Under the pieces are notes generated by a model. It made no database searches. It was given only the letters and a program-made list of their open reading frames with translations, and was not told the DNA's origin. Of a stretch of DNA of 64,000 nucleotides, positions 8,872-19,112 are shown piece by piece. Both the position numbers and the translations under genes were made by a program. Source of the stretch: Saprospiraceae bacterium. GTDB taxonomy: Bacteria > Bacteroidota > Bacteroidia > Chitinophagales > Saprospiraceae. Positions within the stretch are counted from its first letter, which is position 1. Every line of letters begins with the position of its first letter. The stretch covers positions 1 through 64,000 of the forward strand of contig JANQQI010000109.1 in the NCBI GenBank assembly GCA_028285085.1, written 5' to 3'.

Positions 8872-10140
8872 TTAAAGATCGAAGCCAATATCCCTTCGGT
8901 AATATTTGCCATCGAAATTGATCAATGACGCATTTTTATTCGAAATGGCTAAGGCTTGATGAAAATCTGCGCCGTAGGAAGTAATCGCTAAGACTCGTCC
9001 ACCGTTAGTTAACACCGTACCCTCTCCAGATCGTGTCCCTGCATGAAACAGCAAACTATCGTTTGCGTTCTCCAATCCACTCATGCTTTTACCTTTTTCG
9101 TATGCTTCGGGATATCCGCCGGAGACAAGCATAACTGTGGTCGCTGCTCGGGCATCGATGTTTACGGCCATATCCCCAAGTGAATCATTAGCCATAGCTT
9201 CAAATAAATCCAAAAGGTCATTTTGTAATCGAGGCATGACCACCTCCGTTTCCGGGTCCCCCATGCGACAATTGTATTCAATCACGTAGGGGTCATCTCC
9301 GACCTTGATCAAACCGAGAAAGATAAACCCTTCGTAGGTAATCCCACGTACTTGCAAACCTGTAATAGTAGGCTTAACGATTCGTTCTTCAACTTTCTGC
9401 ATCAAAGCGTCATCCACAAATGGAACCGGCGATACAGCTCCCATCCCTCCCGTATTCAAGCCCTGATCGCCTTCGCCGATTCGTTTGTAATCTTTCGCGA
9501 TCGGTAGAATTTGGTAATCCTTGCCATTGGTCAACACGAAGACTGAGAACTCAATCCCGCTCAAGAAAGCTTCAATCACGACCTTACTGCTGGCCGCACC
9601 AAATTTTCCATCCAACATGGCAGAAAATTCCTGCTTTGCAGTCTCGCGATCCTCCAGGATTAACACCCCTTTCCCTGCGGCCAGACCATCAGCTTTCAAT
9701 ACAATAGGTGGAGTCTGTTGATCAATGTAAGCAAGACCTTCGGCGAGCGTAGCGGCAGTAAATTCTCGGTAAGCCGCAGTAGGAATACCAAATTCTTGCA
9801 TAAACGCTTTAGCATAAGCTTTACTCCCTTCTAGCTGAGCACCTTCTGCGGATGGCCCTACCACAATGATATCTGCCAAGCGAGGATCATTTTTAAAATG
9901 ATCATAAATACCTTCCACCAGAGGCGCCTCAGGCCCAACGACCAGTATATGGATTGCTTTTGCTAGGGCAAATTCTCCTACCGCTACAAAGTCCAACGGA
10001 TTGAGATCAACATTGGTACCGCAGCTCGCCGTTCCAGCGTTGCCCGGAGCGATATATAAGTCATCGCAGCGTGGGCTTTGCTGCATTTTCCAGGCTAGAG
10101 CGTGTTCGCGACCACCGCCGCCGAGCAATAGTATGTTCAT
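8872..10140 (-). CDS. purD: Phosphoribosylamine-glycine ligase
   Basis: PurD makes glycinamide ribonucleotide from phosphoribosylamine, glycine and ATP, the second step of purine synthesis, in the cytoplasm. The 422-residue protein starts with NILLLGGGGREHALAWKM, the N-terminal GARS signature. The ATP-grasp core includes PIVLKADGLAAGKGV (about residues 130-145), and the signature RMGDPETEVVMPRL comes later in the protein. I choose the ATG at 10140. A longer reading begins with TTG at 10158, but that TTG is part of the promoter -7 element. The gene heads a leftward set with the unknown gene and murF-alr. Confidence 0.95.
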   Translation of the reverse strand: MNILLLGGGGREHALAWKMQQSPRCDDLYIAPGNAGTASCGTNVDLNPLDFVAVGEFALAKAIHILVVGPEAPLVEGIYDHFKNDPRLADIIVVGPSAEGAQLEGSKAYAKAFMQEFGIPTAAYREFTAATLAEGLAYIDQQTPPIVLKADGLAAGKGVLILEDRETAKQEFSAMLDGKFGAASSKVVIEAFLSGIEFSVFVLTNGKDYQILPIAKDYKRIGEGDQGLNTGGMGAVSPVPFVDDALMQKVEERIVKPTITGLQVRGITYEGFIFLGLIKVGDDPYVIEYNCRMGDPETEVVMPRLQNDLLDLFEAMANDSLGDMAVNIDARAATTVMLVSGGYPEAYEKGKSMSGLENANDSLLFHAGTRSGEGTVLTNGGRVLAITSYGADFHQALAISNKNASLINFDGKYYRRDIGFDL

Positions 10141-10155
10141 ATTATTTTTTGCGGG

Positions 10156-10163
10156 CAAAGATA
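10156..10163 (-). promoter_or_regulatory. -7 promoter element of purD
   Basis: The minus strand reads TATCTTTG, an exact TAnnTTTG match, 15 nt upstream of the purD ATG. This implies a very short leader of about 10 nt and rules against the in-frame TTG start. Confidence 0.6.
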
Positions 10164-10486
10164 GGGCTTTGGAAATAAATTCCGTTGAATTCTATTCACG
10201 ATCACAGTGCGACTACTTTTGAACCTAAAAGCAAGCCTAAAGCCTCAAAATAGTTTTACTCCCAGAGCCTCATTATTCACTGTTTCCGAGTAGCGTTTTT
10301 ACTCGTGGCTCTGAAGGTATTTCTCTTGTCAAAATACGCTTTCACCATTGAAAAACCCTGGCTAGGGAGACACAAAGTCCATCCATTAGAAACCTATTTT
10401 CACTCAAAAAATAACATCAAAAATCACTTCTTAGGGAAGGAAGATTTTTTTGTACCTTCGTGGCGCATTTTTTATAGGAACGAACC
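10164..10486. other. Divergent purD/ruvA intergenic region
   Basis: This stretch holds promoter sequence for both neighbours. On the plus strand TACCTTCG at 10453-10460 is a near match to the -7 consensus, about 26 nt before the ruvA start. A 61-codon plus-strand reading frame here overlaps ruvA and looks accidental. Confidence 0.5.
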
Positions 10487-11077
10487 ATGATTGCCTACAT
10501 CCAAGGAGCGATTACTTTCAAAAGCCCCACTTATATTGTTGTTGAAACGGGCGGCATTGGCTACCATATCAACATCAGCCTGAATACTTACGCTCAGATC
10601 GAGAAAGCCGATTCGGTCAAGATTCTGACCCATCTGCACATCAAGGAAGACAGCCATACACTATATGGTTTTGCGGAAGAAACTGAGCGTAGCCTTTTCA
10701 TTCTCTTGCTTTCTGTATCGGGGATCGGGCCAAATACGGCACGTATTCTGCTATCTTCTATGACAGCGGGAGAGGTCAGAGCCGCTATCCTTTCGGAAAA
10801 CGTGCCTGCTTTTAAGAAGGTAAAAGGAGTAGGCCCAAAAACGGCAAAGCGGATCATCCTCGATTTGAAGGATAAAATATTGAAGGATTCTGGAGATATT
10901 CCACTGGCAATTGCACCCCAGAACAATACTTTAAGAGATGAGGCGTTATCAGCATTAGTAGCCTTAGGGTTCGCAAAAATCCAAGTTCAAAAAGTGCTCA
11001 ACCAAATTCTGAAAGAGCACACCGGTATCTCTAGTGTGGAGGAGTTGATCAAACTCGCTCTGAAGCAACTGTCTTGA
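10487..11077 (+). CDS. ruvA: Holliday junction branch migration protein RuvA
   Basis: RuvA binds four-way DNA junctions and loads the RuvB motor during recombination repair. The 196-residue length is normal. Domain I is an OB fold starting MIAYIQGAI. Domain II has two helix-hairpin-helix motifs, SVSGIGPNTARILL (about residues 77-90) and KVKGVGPKTAKRII (about 111-124). Domain III at the C-terminus (ALSALVALGFAKIQVQKVL) is the small three-helix RuvB contact. Its position just before sprA is seen in many Bacteroidota genomes. Confidence 0.96.
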   Translation: MIAYIQGAITFKSPTYIVVETGGIGYHINISLNTYAQIEKADSVKILTHLHIKEDSHTLYGFAEETERSLFILLLSVSGIGPNTARILLSSMTAGEVRAAILSENVPAFKKVKGVGPKTAKRIILDLKDKILKDSGDIPLAIAPQNNTLRDEALSALVALGFAKIQVQKVLNQILKEHTGISSVEELIKLALKQLS

Positions 11078-11272
11078 TACTGGTCGTTTCAGTTTTATGT
11101 ATACGGTTCAAACTTCTCACTTGCTTTCCCGTATAATTCGGAAAGTACAGTAGGTAATGTGATGAGGTGAATTGTATTATTATTTTTTTGTAATTGTTAA
11201 AATTTTCAACTGAGATAAAAGCGATTCGCATTTAGCGTTTATTCCAACGTTAGTTGCTCAGTAATAATCATT

Positions 11273-14200
11273 ATGAATATAGGACACTATCTACTCAGTA
11301 CTTTATTGTTGTTGGGAATTACCGGGAGCCTTTTCGCCTCCTACGGTAACGGCTCCAAGCCCGAGGACCCCTACGCTACACAATACGTACTAGTACAAGA
11401 CACCATCCCGCTGCAAGAACGCTATGGAGACTTTATGAACGAGTCCTCCAACAATCCGTTCGACCTCAACGATCCCAGTGCCATTGAGCAAAATGTGGAG
11501 TACGATGCAGAGTCAGGCTACTATATCATTACCGAAACGATCGGTGATGACTACTACCGTCCCCCAACTTACATGACTTTCGAAGAATACATGGAGTGGA
11601 ACGCCCAGCAGCAAGAGCAAGCCTATTTCGAACAGGTTGCCGGCTATAGTGATGAAGAGGGAGGCACCGGATTACGCGATCCCATTGAAGCTTTTGATAT
11701 CAAACGTAACCTTCTCGATCGTCTCTTTGGAGGCAGTAATGTGGATATTCGACCACAGGGAGAGATCGGCCTGACCTTCGGAGTAGATTTCCAAAAAGTA
11801 GAAAACCCTACCCTTACCCTTCGCCAGCAACGTCAAGGTGGATTCGACTTTGATATGAACATTCGAATGAACGTGACGGGTAAGATTGGGGAAAAATTAA
11901 ATCTATCGACCAATTATAATACACAAGCTACATTCGATTTTGATAATCAGATGAAGCTCCAATACGATAGTGAGGCATTTAGTGAAGATGATATTGTCAA
12001 AAAGATCGAAGCCGGTAATGTTAGTATGCCGCTCAAAGGGTCACTCATCCAGGGTAGCCAAAGTCTATTTGGACTTAAGACGGAACTGCGGTTTGGGCGT
12101 TTGGGGCTGACCCTTCTCGCTTCCCAACAGAAATCTCGCCGTCAAAATATCCAAATCCAAGGCGGTAGTCAAATCCAGGAGTTTGAAGTCTACGCTGATG
12201 AGTATGACGAAAATCGACACTTTTTCTTAACTCACTATAACCGAGAAGTTTTTGAGGAGGCCATGGAAAACCTCCCGCAAATCAATTCGCTTTTTAAAGT
12301 CAAGCGTATTGAGGTTTGGGTCACGAATGATCGTAATGACCCTGATAACGTACGTGACATCGTTGCACTGGCGGATCTCGGCGAAGCAACAGAAATCACC
12401 AATAATAACCCTAATTTCCAGGCCCCTATCGTACCTCGGAATCCAGACATCACCGGGCAGCGTGGTCTACCGGGTCGTCAGATTGGCGATGGCGCGCCGG
12501 ATAATGGCAGAGGTGCGAATGACATTTACTTTACGCTCCAAGATGACGAGCGGGCCCAAAACCTAGATGAATCCGTCAACATTCTTGAAAACCGCTATGG
12601 CTTACGCCAAGCAAGCGATTTCGAAAAAGTAAGTGCTCGACTACTTTCCCAAAATGAATATAGTTATAACGCCGATCTTGGTTTTATCTCGCTCAACGTC
12701 AACCTGCAGCCGGACCAAGTCTTGGGGGTAGCGTTTGAGTATGATTATAATGGTAAAACTTTCCGCGTGGGTGATTTCGCCCAGAATGCTTACTCGGCGG
12801 ATACCCTGGAGGTACTATTTGTAAAAATGTTGAAAAGTACCACCCAACGCGTTGACGTTCCCGCTTGGGACCTGATGATGAAAAACGTATACTCGGTAGG
12901 AGCATTCCAAGTAAATCAGGAAGATTTCAAGCTTGACATCTTCTACGAAGATCCCGGTGCCGGGCAAAAGCGTTTCTTACCGGATACTAGGCTTGCAGGT
13001 GTACCACTCCTCCAGGTTTTTAACCTCGATAATCTGAACGTGCAAGGGGATCCCTGTCCCGATGGTATATTTGACTTTGTACCGAATATCACGATTAATC
13101 CACGAAACGGTCGGATTATGTTCCCCGTTTTGGAACCCTTTAGTGATGCCCTCGTGGAACAGATCGAATCCCCGAACCTAAAACGGCGATATGATTATTT
13201 CCACCTTTACGATTCAACCGTCGTGCGGGCCCGCGAATACCAGGAATTCAATCGTTTCACCATTCGCGGCCGCTATAAATCCAGTGTTTCTTCTGAAATT
13301 TCACTCGGTTCGTTCAACTTACCACAAGGTTCTGTGACGGTCCGAGCGGGTGGGCAAACACTGATTGAAGGATCCGATTACGAAGTAGATTATAATATCG
13401 GCCGGGTAAAAATCCTGAACGAAGCTTACCTCAACTCCGGGGTCCCTGTCAATGTTTCTTTTGAAGATAACACCCTCTTCGGTTTCCAAACCCAGACCTT
13501 GCTCGGAGTGAGGGCCGACTACGAGGTCAATAAGAATTTCAATATTGGAGCCACTTATATGCAACTCTTCGAAAGGCCCTTTACCCAAAAAGTAAATATT
13601 GGAGATGATCCTATTAATAATCGTGTCTATGGCTTAGATTTCAACTATAGCACCGAAGCCCCTTGGTTGACAAGGGCCGTCGATGCCATCCCTTTTATTG
13701 ATACCAAAGAACCATCCAGTATCGCCCTGAGTGCAGAAGCCGCCTATCTGAAGCCCGGGCACTCCCGCGCAATTAACCAAGGGCGAGATGAAGATGGTAG
13801 CATCGATCGAGACGGAGTTGTTTACGTAGATGACTTTGAGGGGAGTACCAGTGGTTTTGACCTACGGACGCAACCAACGGCTTGGATTCTTTCCAGTGTA
13901 CCTCAAGACGATGCAGATAACAATAATCCACTCTTCCCCGAATCCCAATTCATTGATAATACCATTTCCGGGGTTAACCGGGCTTTGCTGAACTGGTACC
14001 GTGTTGATCAGACCGTGCGTAATCAAGATGACCAAAATAATCCCTATGCTGCGGCGATTCCACAGGATGAGGTATTCCCGAATTTAACGACTCAACCCGG
14101 TCTAAATAATATCATTCAAACGCTCGACCTTTCCTATTATCCCGATGAGCGTGGCCCCTACAACTTTGACTTACCGGATGGTACCGAATACTCAGAAGGA

Positions 14201-17200
14201 CTCTTAACCAATGGTGGATTGAACCGTCCCGAAACCCGTTGGGGGGGGATCATGCGCGCCCTGAACACCAACGACTTTCAGGCGGCGAATATCGAGTTTA
14301 TCGAATTCTGGATGATGGATCCGTTCCTGATTAATTCGGGGAACTCGGGAGACCTTTATTTCAACCTTGGTAATGTTTCGGAGGATATCCTCCGGGATTC
14401 ACGTAAGTTCTTCGAAAATGGTCTACCCACAGAAGGAACCAATACCAACAATAATCAAACTGACCAAACGGCTTGGTCTCGTATCCCTCGGGCGCCAGCT
14501 ATTACACAAGCCTTCGATGCCGACACCGAACGACGACAACAACAGGATGTTGGATTTGACGGCCTCAACGATGCCGGAGAGCAGCAACAGTTTGCCGAAT
14601 ATCTGAATGCTATTGAAGCTAGTGGGTTAAGCGATGACGCCAAAGGTGAGATTCAAGAAGACCCCTCAAATGATAACTATCGATTCTTCCGAACCTATCC
14701 AGACGGTACTTCTGTCTTTGATCGCTATAAGCGTTTCAACAACTCTGAAGGTAACACCGGTGAACCGGAAGATGGTCGCCCAACTTCATCTACGAACATT
14801 CCCGATACGGAAGATATCAACCGTGATAATACACTTAATGAAACGGAATCTTACTTTCAATACCGCGTTCCTTTGCGCGATGACAATGGTGACGGTCGTC
14901 TAGATATCGAAGATAATCCATTCGTAACTGACCGTCTTGTCGTCGATGCACAAGGTGGTGAGCGGGTATGGTATCGCTTCAAAGTGCCACTCGATAATTT
15001 TGATAATCGCGTCGGTGCCATCCAGGATTTCCGTTCCATCCGCTTCATCCGAATGTTTATGACTGGTTTCGAAGAGGAGGTGACGCTACGCTTCGCTCGT
15101 TTAGAACTAGTCCGTAATCAATGGCGTCGTTATCTCCGAGATTTGCAGATTTACGAAGTCAACGAAGATGGCACCATTGATTTGCCCATCCAAGACAATG
15201 AAGATGAAACGCTTTTCGAGGTCAACGCGGTAAATATTGAAGAGAATAGTGAGAAAATCCCTTTCCGTTACATTCTGCCTCCGGGTATCGAGCGGGAGCA
15301 ATCCACTAGTTCGACCTTCCCGGACATCTTACAGAATGAGCAGGCCTTATCAATGGAAATCTGTGATCTGGCCCCCGATGACGGTAGGTCAATTTATAAA
15401 AACATTCTACTAGATATGCGGGTCTATAAACGGCTCCGCATGTTCGTCCACGCCGAAGCTGCCAATGTGATGAATGATCTGGATGCCATCGAGGATGGTG
15501 ACTTATCCATCTTTATGCGGATTGGTAGTGATTTTGAAAATAACTATTACGAGTACGAAATTCCGTTGACGATGTCGCGGGATCTTAGCTTTGCTTATAC
15601 CGACCCGGCTTATAAAGACGAAGTCTGGAAAGCGCTCAATAATTTTGATATCCCGATCGAGCGGTTCAAAGAAATTAAAATTGCTCGAAATAACAGTGGG
15701 GCGGCACTCAATCGCCCTTATACTGAGGATGATCCAAGTACCATCAATGGCACAGTTCGCGATGGAAAAATCAGTATCGTCGGTAATCCAAGCCTTGGTT
15801 TCGTCAAAGGGATTATGATTGGTATTGTCAACCGTAGTGATCAAACCCATTGCTTTGAAATTTGGGTGAACGAGCTACGCTTGAGTGGATTCGACGAGCG
15901 GGCTGGTTTTGCTGCGATTGGTAAGCTGGATGCACAATTAGCCGATTTTGGTACCGCTACCTTTGCTACTAATTATAGTTCAATTGGCTGGGGTACTCTG
16001 GAGCAAAAACTATTGCAACGTGCTCGTGAAGAAGTTTTCCAGTTTGACGTTGCGACGAATCTCGAGCTAGGTAAATTCCTGCCCGAGAAGTCCGGGGTGA
16101 AGATTCCGTTCTACGCCCAATATTCGCAAACGGTCAGGACCCCCGAATTTGACCCCTATGATTTGGATATTCCGCTAAAGGAAAAGCTGAGGAACGAAAC
16201 TGATGGCGCCAAACGGGATTCAATACGCAAGCAAGCCATCGATTTTACCGAGATCAAAGGGTACAACTTCACCAATGTAAGGAAAGAACGAACCGGCGGT
16301 AAAGGCAAAGCGCCAATGCCCTGGAATATCGAAAACTTCAGTTTGACTTACGCTTATAATGAGACGAATCGTACTGATCCAATCATTGAGAAAGATCAGA
16401 TTAAGCGTTATAATGGTTCACTGGATTACAAATACAATCGCAGTGCGAAATACATTACGCCTTTTAAAAAGTTATTTAAAAAGGATAAGTATGTGAAACT
16501 GATTTCCGAGTTCAACTTTAATCCTTTGCCGAACTCGTTTACATTTAATACGGCTGTCAATCGTCAAATTCAGGCGACAACCTATCGATTTACCGATGGT
16601 GATCCTCGTTTTAGTACATTCTACAACAAGCAGTTCACCTGGGATCGTAACTATAACTTGCAGTGGGATTTAACTAAATCCCTGAAATTGAGCTTCAATG
16701 CAACCAATTACGCAGTAATCGATGAGTTAAAGACCTTTGATCCGGAGACGAACCAATTTGTTCCCGAAAGCGAACGCAAGGCTTTTATCTGGGATAATAT
16801 TCAGGATTTTGGTCGTACCAAAAATTATAGCCACCAAATAACAGCGAACTATACCCTACCTTTTAAGCTGATTCCATTTATGGATTGGGTGACGGTGAAA
16901 GCGCAGTATCGTGGCGATTACAGCTGGAATGCCGCAGCTTTGAATACCGAATCGCTGGGTAACGTGATCCAAAATGGTCAACGTCGTCAGCTTAACGGTG
17001 ACTTGAACTTCGAGACGCTATATAATAAGTCTAAATACCTCAAGAAAATCAATAGCAAGGCGCGCGGCCGAAAATCGCGTAGTCGACGAGGCGGTGGGGC
17101 GGATCAGCGTGTTAGTAAAAATGGGAATAAAGACGATAAAGGCGGTAAGAAAAAGGATAAGAAGAATAAAGAGCCAAGCAAGCTGGAACGTGCACTGGTT

Positions 17201-18673
17201 CGTCCATTGATGATGCTCCGTAAGGCACGCCTCACATATGGTCAGACCTACTCGACCATCGTACCGGGTTATACGCCATTTACGGAGGTGCTGGGACAAG
17301 CGCCGGGCTTTGATGCGCCGGGCTGGGATTTTGTAGCTGGTTTACAGCCGCAAATCAGTACCACAGACGATGACCGCGACTGGCTGCGCATGGGAGCCGA
17401 AAAAGGCTGGTTCACCACCGATGTCTTACTGAATCAGGATGTTCAACAAACTTATACCGAGTCATTTGATGCCCGAGTTACCATTGAGCCGTATTCTGAT
17501 TTCCGTATTGAGATTGAAGCAAAACGACAGTTTACGGAAAACCTTTCGCTGCAATTCAAGGATACCTTGTTTACAGATTTTGGCGTACAAGGTGATCCAT
17601 TCGACGATATTCGTCACTTGAATCCGCGTGAATTTGGTTCGTTTACGATCTCTTACTATGCCATGGGGACGATGTTCGACAGTGATATTACCGGTCTCTT
17701 CGCTCGTTTCGAAAACAATCGCTCCATTATCTCTAAACGCTTAGGAACTGAGTTGGGCGAAACACGGGATCACATAGATGATGGTGCTGACTATACGTAC
17801 GGTTATGGTCGTTACCAACAGGATGTACTGGTGCCGGCATTCCTGGCTGCCTATACCAACAAGGATCCGAATTCGGTGGAGATTTCGGAGGATTATACCG
17901 AAGTACTTTTCAAAGAACTTCCGCGCCCCAACTGGAATGTAACGCTGCGGAGTCTCGAGAAGCTCGGCTTCATGAAAGAAATTTTCACCCGTTTCGAAAT
18001 ATCGCACGGCTATAATGCCACGCTCACGGTGAATTCCTTCCAAACGAACCGACAATTCAGATCGACGAGTCCATCTGATTTGAACACAGAAACCGGTAGT
18101 TATTTTGCTCGCTTTGAAATTCCGGGCATCGTGATTACCGAGCAATTTTCACCGCTGATTGGGGTGCGTACCGAATTGCGAAATGGTATGAACTTCGACG
18201 TGGACTTCAAGCGGTCTCGTAATCTCCAAATGGATTTCCGTACGAAACAGTTGAGTGAGACGAAGACTTCGGAATACGTGATTGGCTTCGGCTTCACGAT
18301 GAAAAATGTAGAATTGGCCTTCTTACAGGGTGGTAAGAAAAAGAAGCGCCGTAGTCGTCGTAAGAAAGATGATGATAAAAATAAGGGCCCAGCAGGCCGA
18401 CAGGATGATCCACAAGGTAGTGATATGAATTTCGCCTTTAACTTCTCGTTACGAGATGATATCACTATTAATCATTTGCTGGATCAGGGTGTGGCGGAAC
18501 CTACACGTGGTTTACGACAAATTCAGATTTCACCTTCAGTGGATTATGATATCAATAAACGCTTGAATGTGCGTCTATTCTTCGATTATAGTAAGACTAC
18601 ACCAAAAACTTCTGCCTCCTTCCCGATTACGAATACACGAGGTGGTGTTACGGTGACCTTCTCATTGAATTAA
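11273..18673 (+). CDS. sprA: T9SS outer-membrane translocon / gliding motility protein SprA
   Basis: This 2466-residue protein is the giant outer-membrane barrel through which type IX secretion cargo crosses the outer membrane. It also supports gliding in motile species. It starts with a signal peptide (LLSTLLLLGITGSLFA). The following regions show the aromatic, Asn/Asp-rich beta-strand pattern of SprA, for example the conserved GTLEQKLLQRAREE-like stretch and a C-terminal strand ending in TVTFSLN. The length is in the usual 2300-2500 range. Two very basic, low-complexity inserts stand out at about residues 1924-1970 and 2353-2385. The nearest same-strand neighbour is ruvA. A strong terminator follows. 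No other T9SS core gene is in the window. Confidence 0.96.
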   Translation: MNIGHYLLSTLLLLGITGSLFASYGNGSKPEDPYATQYVLVQDTIPLQERYGDFMNESSNNPFDLNDPSAIEQNVEYDAESGYYIITETIGDDYYRPPTYMTFEEYMEWNAQQQEQAYFEQVAGYSDEEGGTGLRDPIEAFDIKRNLLDRLFGGSNVDIRPQGEIGLTFGVDFQKVENPTLTLRQQRQGGFDFDMNIRMNVTGKIGEKLNLSTNYNTQATFDFDNQMKLQYDSEAFSEDDIVKKIEAGNVSMPLKGSLIQGSQSLFGLKTELRFGRLGLTLLASQQKSRRQNIQIQGGSQIQEFEVYADEYDENRHFFLTHYNREVFEEAMENLPQINSLFKVKRIEVWVTNDRNDPDNVRDIVALADLGEATEITNNNPNFQAPIVPRNPDITGQRGLPGRQIGDGAPDNGRGANDIYFTLQDDERAQNLDESVNILENRYGLRQASDFEKVSARLLSQNEYSYNADLGFISLNVNLQPDQVLGVAFEYDYNGKTFRVGDFAQNAYSADTLEVLFVKMLKSTTQRVDVPAWDLMMKNVYSVGAFQVNQEDFKLDIFYEDPGAGQKRFLPDTRLAGVPLLQVFNLDNLNVQGDPCPDGIFDFVPNITINPRNGRIMFPVLEPFSDALVEQIESPNLKRRYDYFHLYDSTVVRAREYQEFNRFTIRGRYKSSVSSEISLGSFNLPQGSVTVRAGGQTLIEGSDYEVDYNIGRVKILNEAYLNSGVPVNVSFEDNTLFGFQTQTLLGVRADYEVNKNFNIGATYMQLFERPFTQKVNIGDDPINNRVYGLDFNYSTEAPWLTRAVDAIPFIDTKEPSSIALSAEAAYLKPGHSRAINQGRDEDGSIDRDGVVYVDDFEGSTSGFDLRTQPTAWILSSVPQDDADNNNPLFPESQFIDNTISGVNRALLNWYRVDQTVRNQDDQNNPYAAAIPQDEVFPNLTTQPGLNNIIQTLDLSYYPDERGPYNFDLPDGTEYSEGLLTNGGLNRPETRWGGIMRALNTNDFQAANIEFIEFWMMDPFLINSGNSGDLYFNLGNVSEDILRDSRKFFENGLPTEGTNTNNNQTDQTAWSRIPRAPAITQAFDADTERRQQQDVGFDGLNDAGEQQQFAEYLNAIEASGLSDDAKGEIQEDPSNDNYRFFRTYPDGTSVFDRYKRFNNSEGNTGEPEDGRPTSSTNIPDTEDINRDNTLNETESYFQYRVPLRDDNGDGRLDIEDNPFVTDRLVVDAQGGERVWYRFKVPLDNFDNRVGAIQDFRSIRFIRMFMTGFEEEVTLRFARLELVRNQWRRYLRDLQIYEVNEDGTIDLPIQDNEDETLFEVNAVNIEENSEKIPFRYILPPGIEREQSTSSTFPDILQNEQALSMEICDLAPDDGRSIYKNILLDMRVYKRLRMFVHAEAANVMNDLDAIEDGDLSIFMRIGSDFENNYYEYEIPLTMSRDLSFAYTDPAYKDEVWKALNNFDIPIERFKEIKIARNNSGAALNRPYTEDDPSTINGTVRDGKISIVGNPSLGFVKGIMIGIVNRSDQTHCFEIWVNELRLSGFDERAGFAAIGKLDAQLADFGTATFATNYSSIGWGTLEQKLLQRAREEVFQFDVATNLELGKFLPEKSGVKIPFYAQYSQTVRTPEFDPYDLDIPLKEKLRNETDGAKRDSIRKQAIDFTEIKGYNFTNVRKERTGGKGKAPMPWNIENFSLTYAYNETNRTDPIIEKDQIKRYNGSLDYKYNRSAKYITPFKKLFKKDKYVKLISEFNFNPLPNSFTFNTAVNRQIQATTYRFTDGDPRFSTFYNKQFTWDRNYNLQWDLTKSLKLSFNATNYAVIDELKTFDPETNQFVPESERKAFIWDNIQDFGRTKNYSHQITANYTLPFKLIPFMDWVTVKAQYRGDYSWNAAALNTESLGNVIQNGQRRQLNGDLNFETLYNKSKYLKKINSKARGRKSRSRRGGGADQRVSKNGNKDDKGGKKKDKKNKEPSKLERALVRPLMMLRKARLTYGQTYSTIVPGYTPFTEVLGQAPGFDAPGWDFVAGLQPQISTTDDDRDWLRMGAEKGWFTTDVLLNQDVQQTYTESFDARVTIEPYSDFRIEIEAKRQFTENLSLQFKDTLFTDFGVQGDPFDDIRHLNPREFGSFTISYYAMGTMFDSDITGLFARFENNRSIISKRLGTELGETRDHIDDGADYTYGYGRYQQDVLVPAFLAAYTNKDPNSVEISEDYTEVLFKELPRPNWNVTLRSLEKLGFMKEIFTRFEISHGYNATLTVNSFQTNRQFRSTSPSDLNTETGSYFARFEIPGIVITEQFSPLIGVRTELRNGMNFDVDFKRSRNLQMDFRTKQLSETKTSEYVIGFGFTMKNVELAFLQGGKKKKRRSRRKKDDDKNKGPAGRQDDPQGSDMNFAFNFSLRDDITINHLLDQGVAEPTRGLRQIQISPSVDYDINKRLNVRLFFDYSKTTPKTSASFPITNTRGGVTVTFSLN

Positions 18674-18695
18674 TCGTAGCTATCTAGTATGCTTC

Positions 18696-18737
18696 AAAAA
18701 GCGGCGCAGGTTTAATTCTGTGCCGCTTTTTGTTTTT
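18696..18737 (+). terminator. Intrinsic terminator of sprA
   Basis: A 14-bp stem with one G-U pair (18696-18709 and 18718-18731) and an 8-nt loop ends in a T-rich run, 23 nt after the sprA stop. Confidence 0.9.
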
Positions 18738-19049
18738 ACAATCCAAACCGCTTAGCAACTTTAGCGAAAAGGAATCGTTCTTATTTTAAAATACCACAGG
18801 TTGCGATCCATTCTAAACAGAGGCATTCGTCCGATTTATGCTACAAAATCAAAGGTTTTCCGCAAAATTCGCCCCAAACCCTCTAATTGATTCCAACTTG
18901 TTTTGATCAGATTTCAAAGGAAAAACGACATTCCATCATTTTACTTTCGAAAAAATAAAATATTTAAATAATTGTTCTTTAAAAAAGTAGCTACTTCAAG
19001 TAAAAGTTAAAGGTCTGTTAAATACAAGAAATTCGAAATGTTAATTCGC
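18738..19049. other. Intergenic region upstream of the histidine kinase
   Basis: No gene or RNA is recognised here. The stretch is A/T-rich towards its right end and probably contains the regulatory region of the two-component operon. Confidence 0.5.
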
Positions 19050-19057
19050 TAAATTTG
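19050..19057 (+). promoter_or_regulatory. Likely -7 element of the two-component operon
   Basis: TAAATTTG matches TAnnTTTG exactly and lies 55 nt before the kinase ATG. No clear -33 TTTG is seen at the usual spacing. Confidence 0.5.
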
Positions 19058-19112
19058 TAAGCAACCCTTTAGTTTGAGCGTTCAATAAGTTCCCTTTCAA
19101 AAACTTGCGTCG

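Noticed and set aside
10305..10490. Plus-strand 61-codon frame before ruvA
   Set aside because: It overlaps the ruvA start and promoter region and has no protein-like features.
11095..11160. GGTTCAAAC stretch as a tRNA T-arm
   Set aside because: No matching acceptor, anticodon or D-arm can be folded around it.
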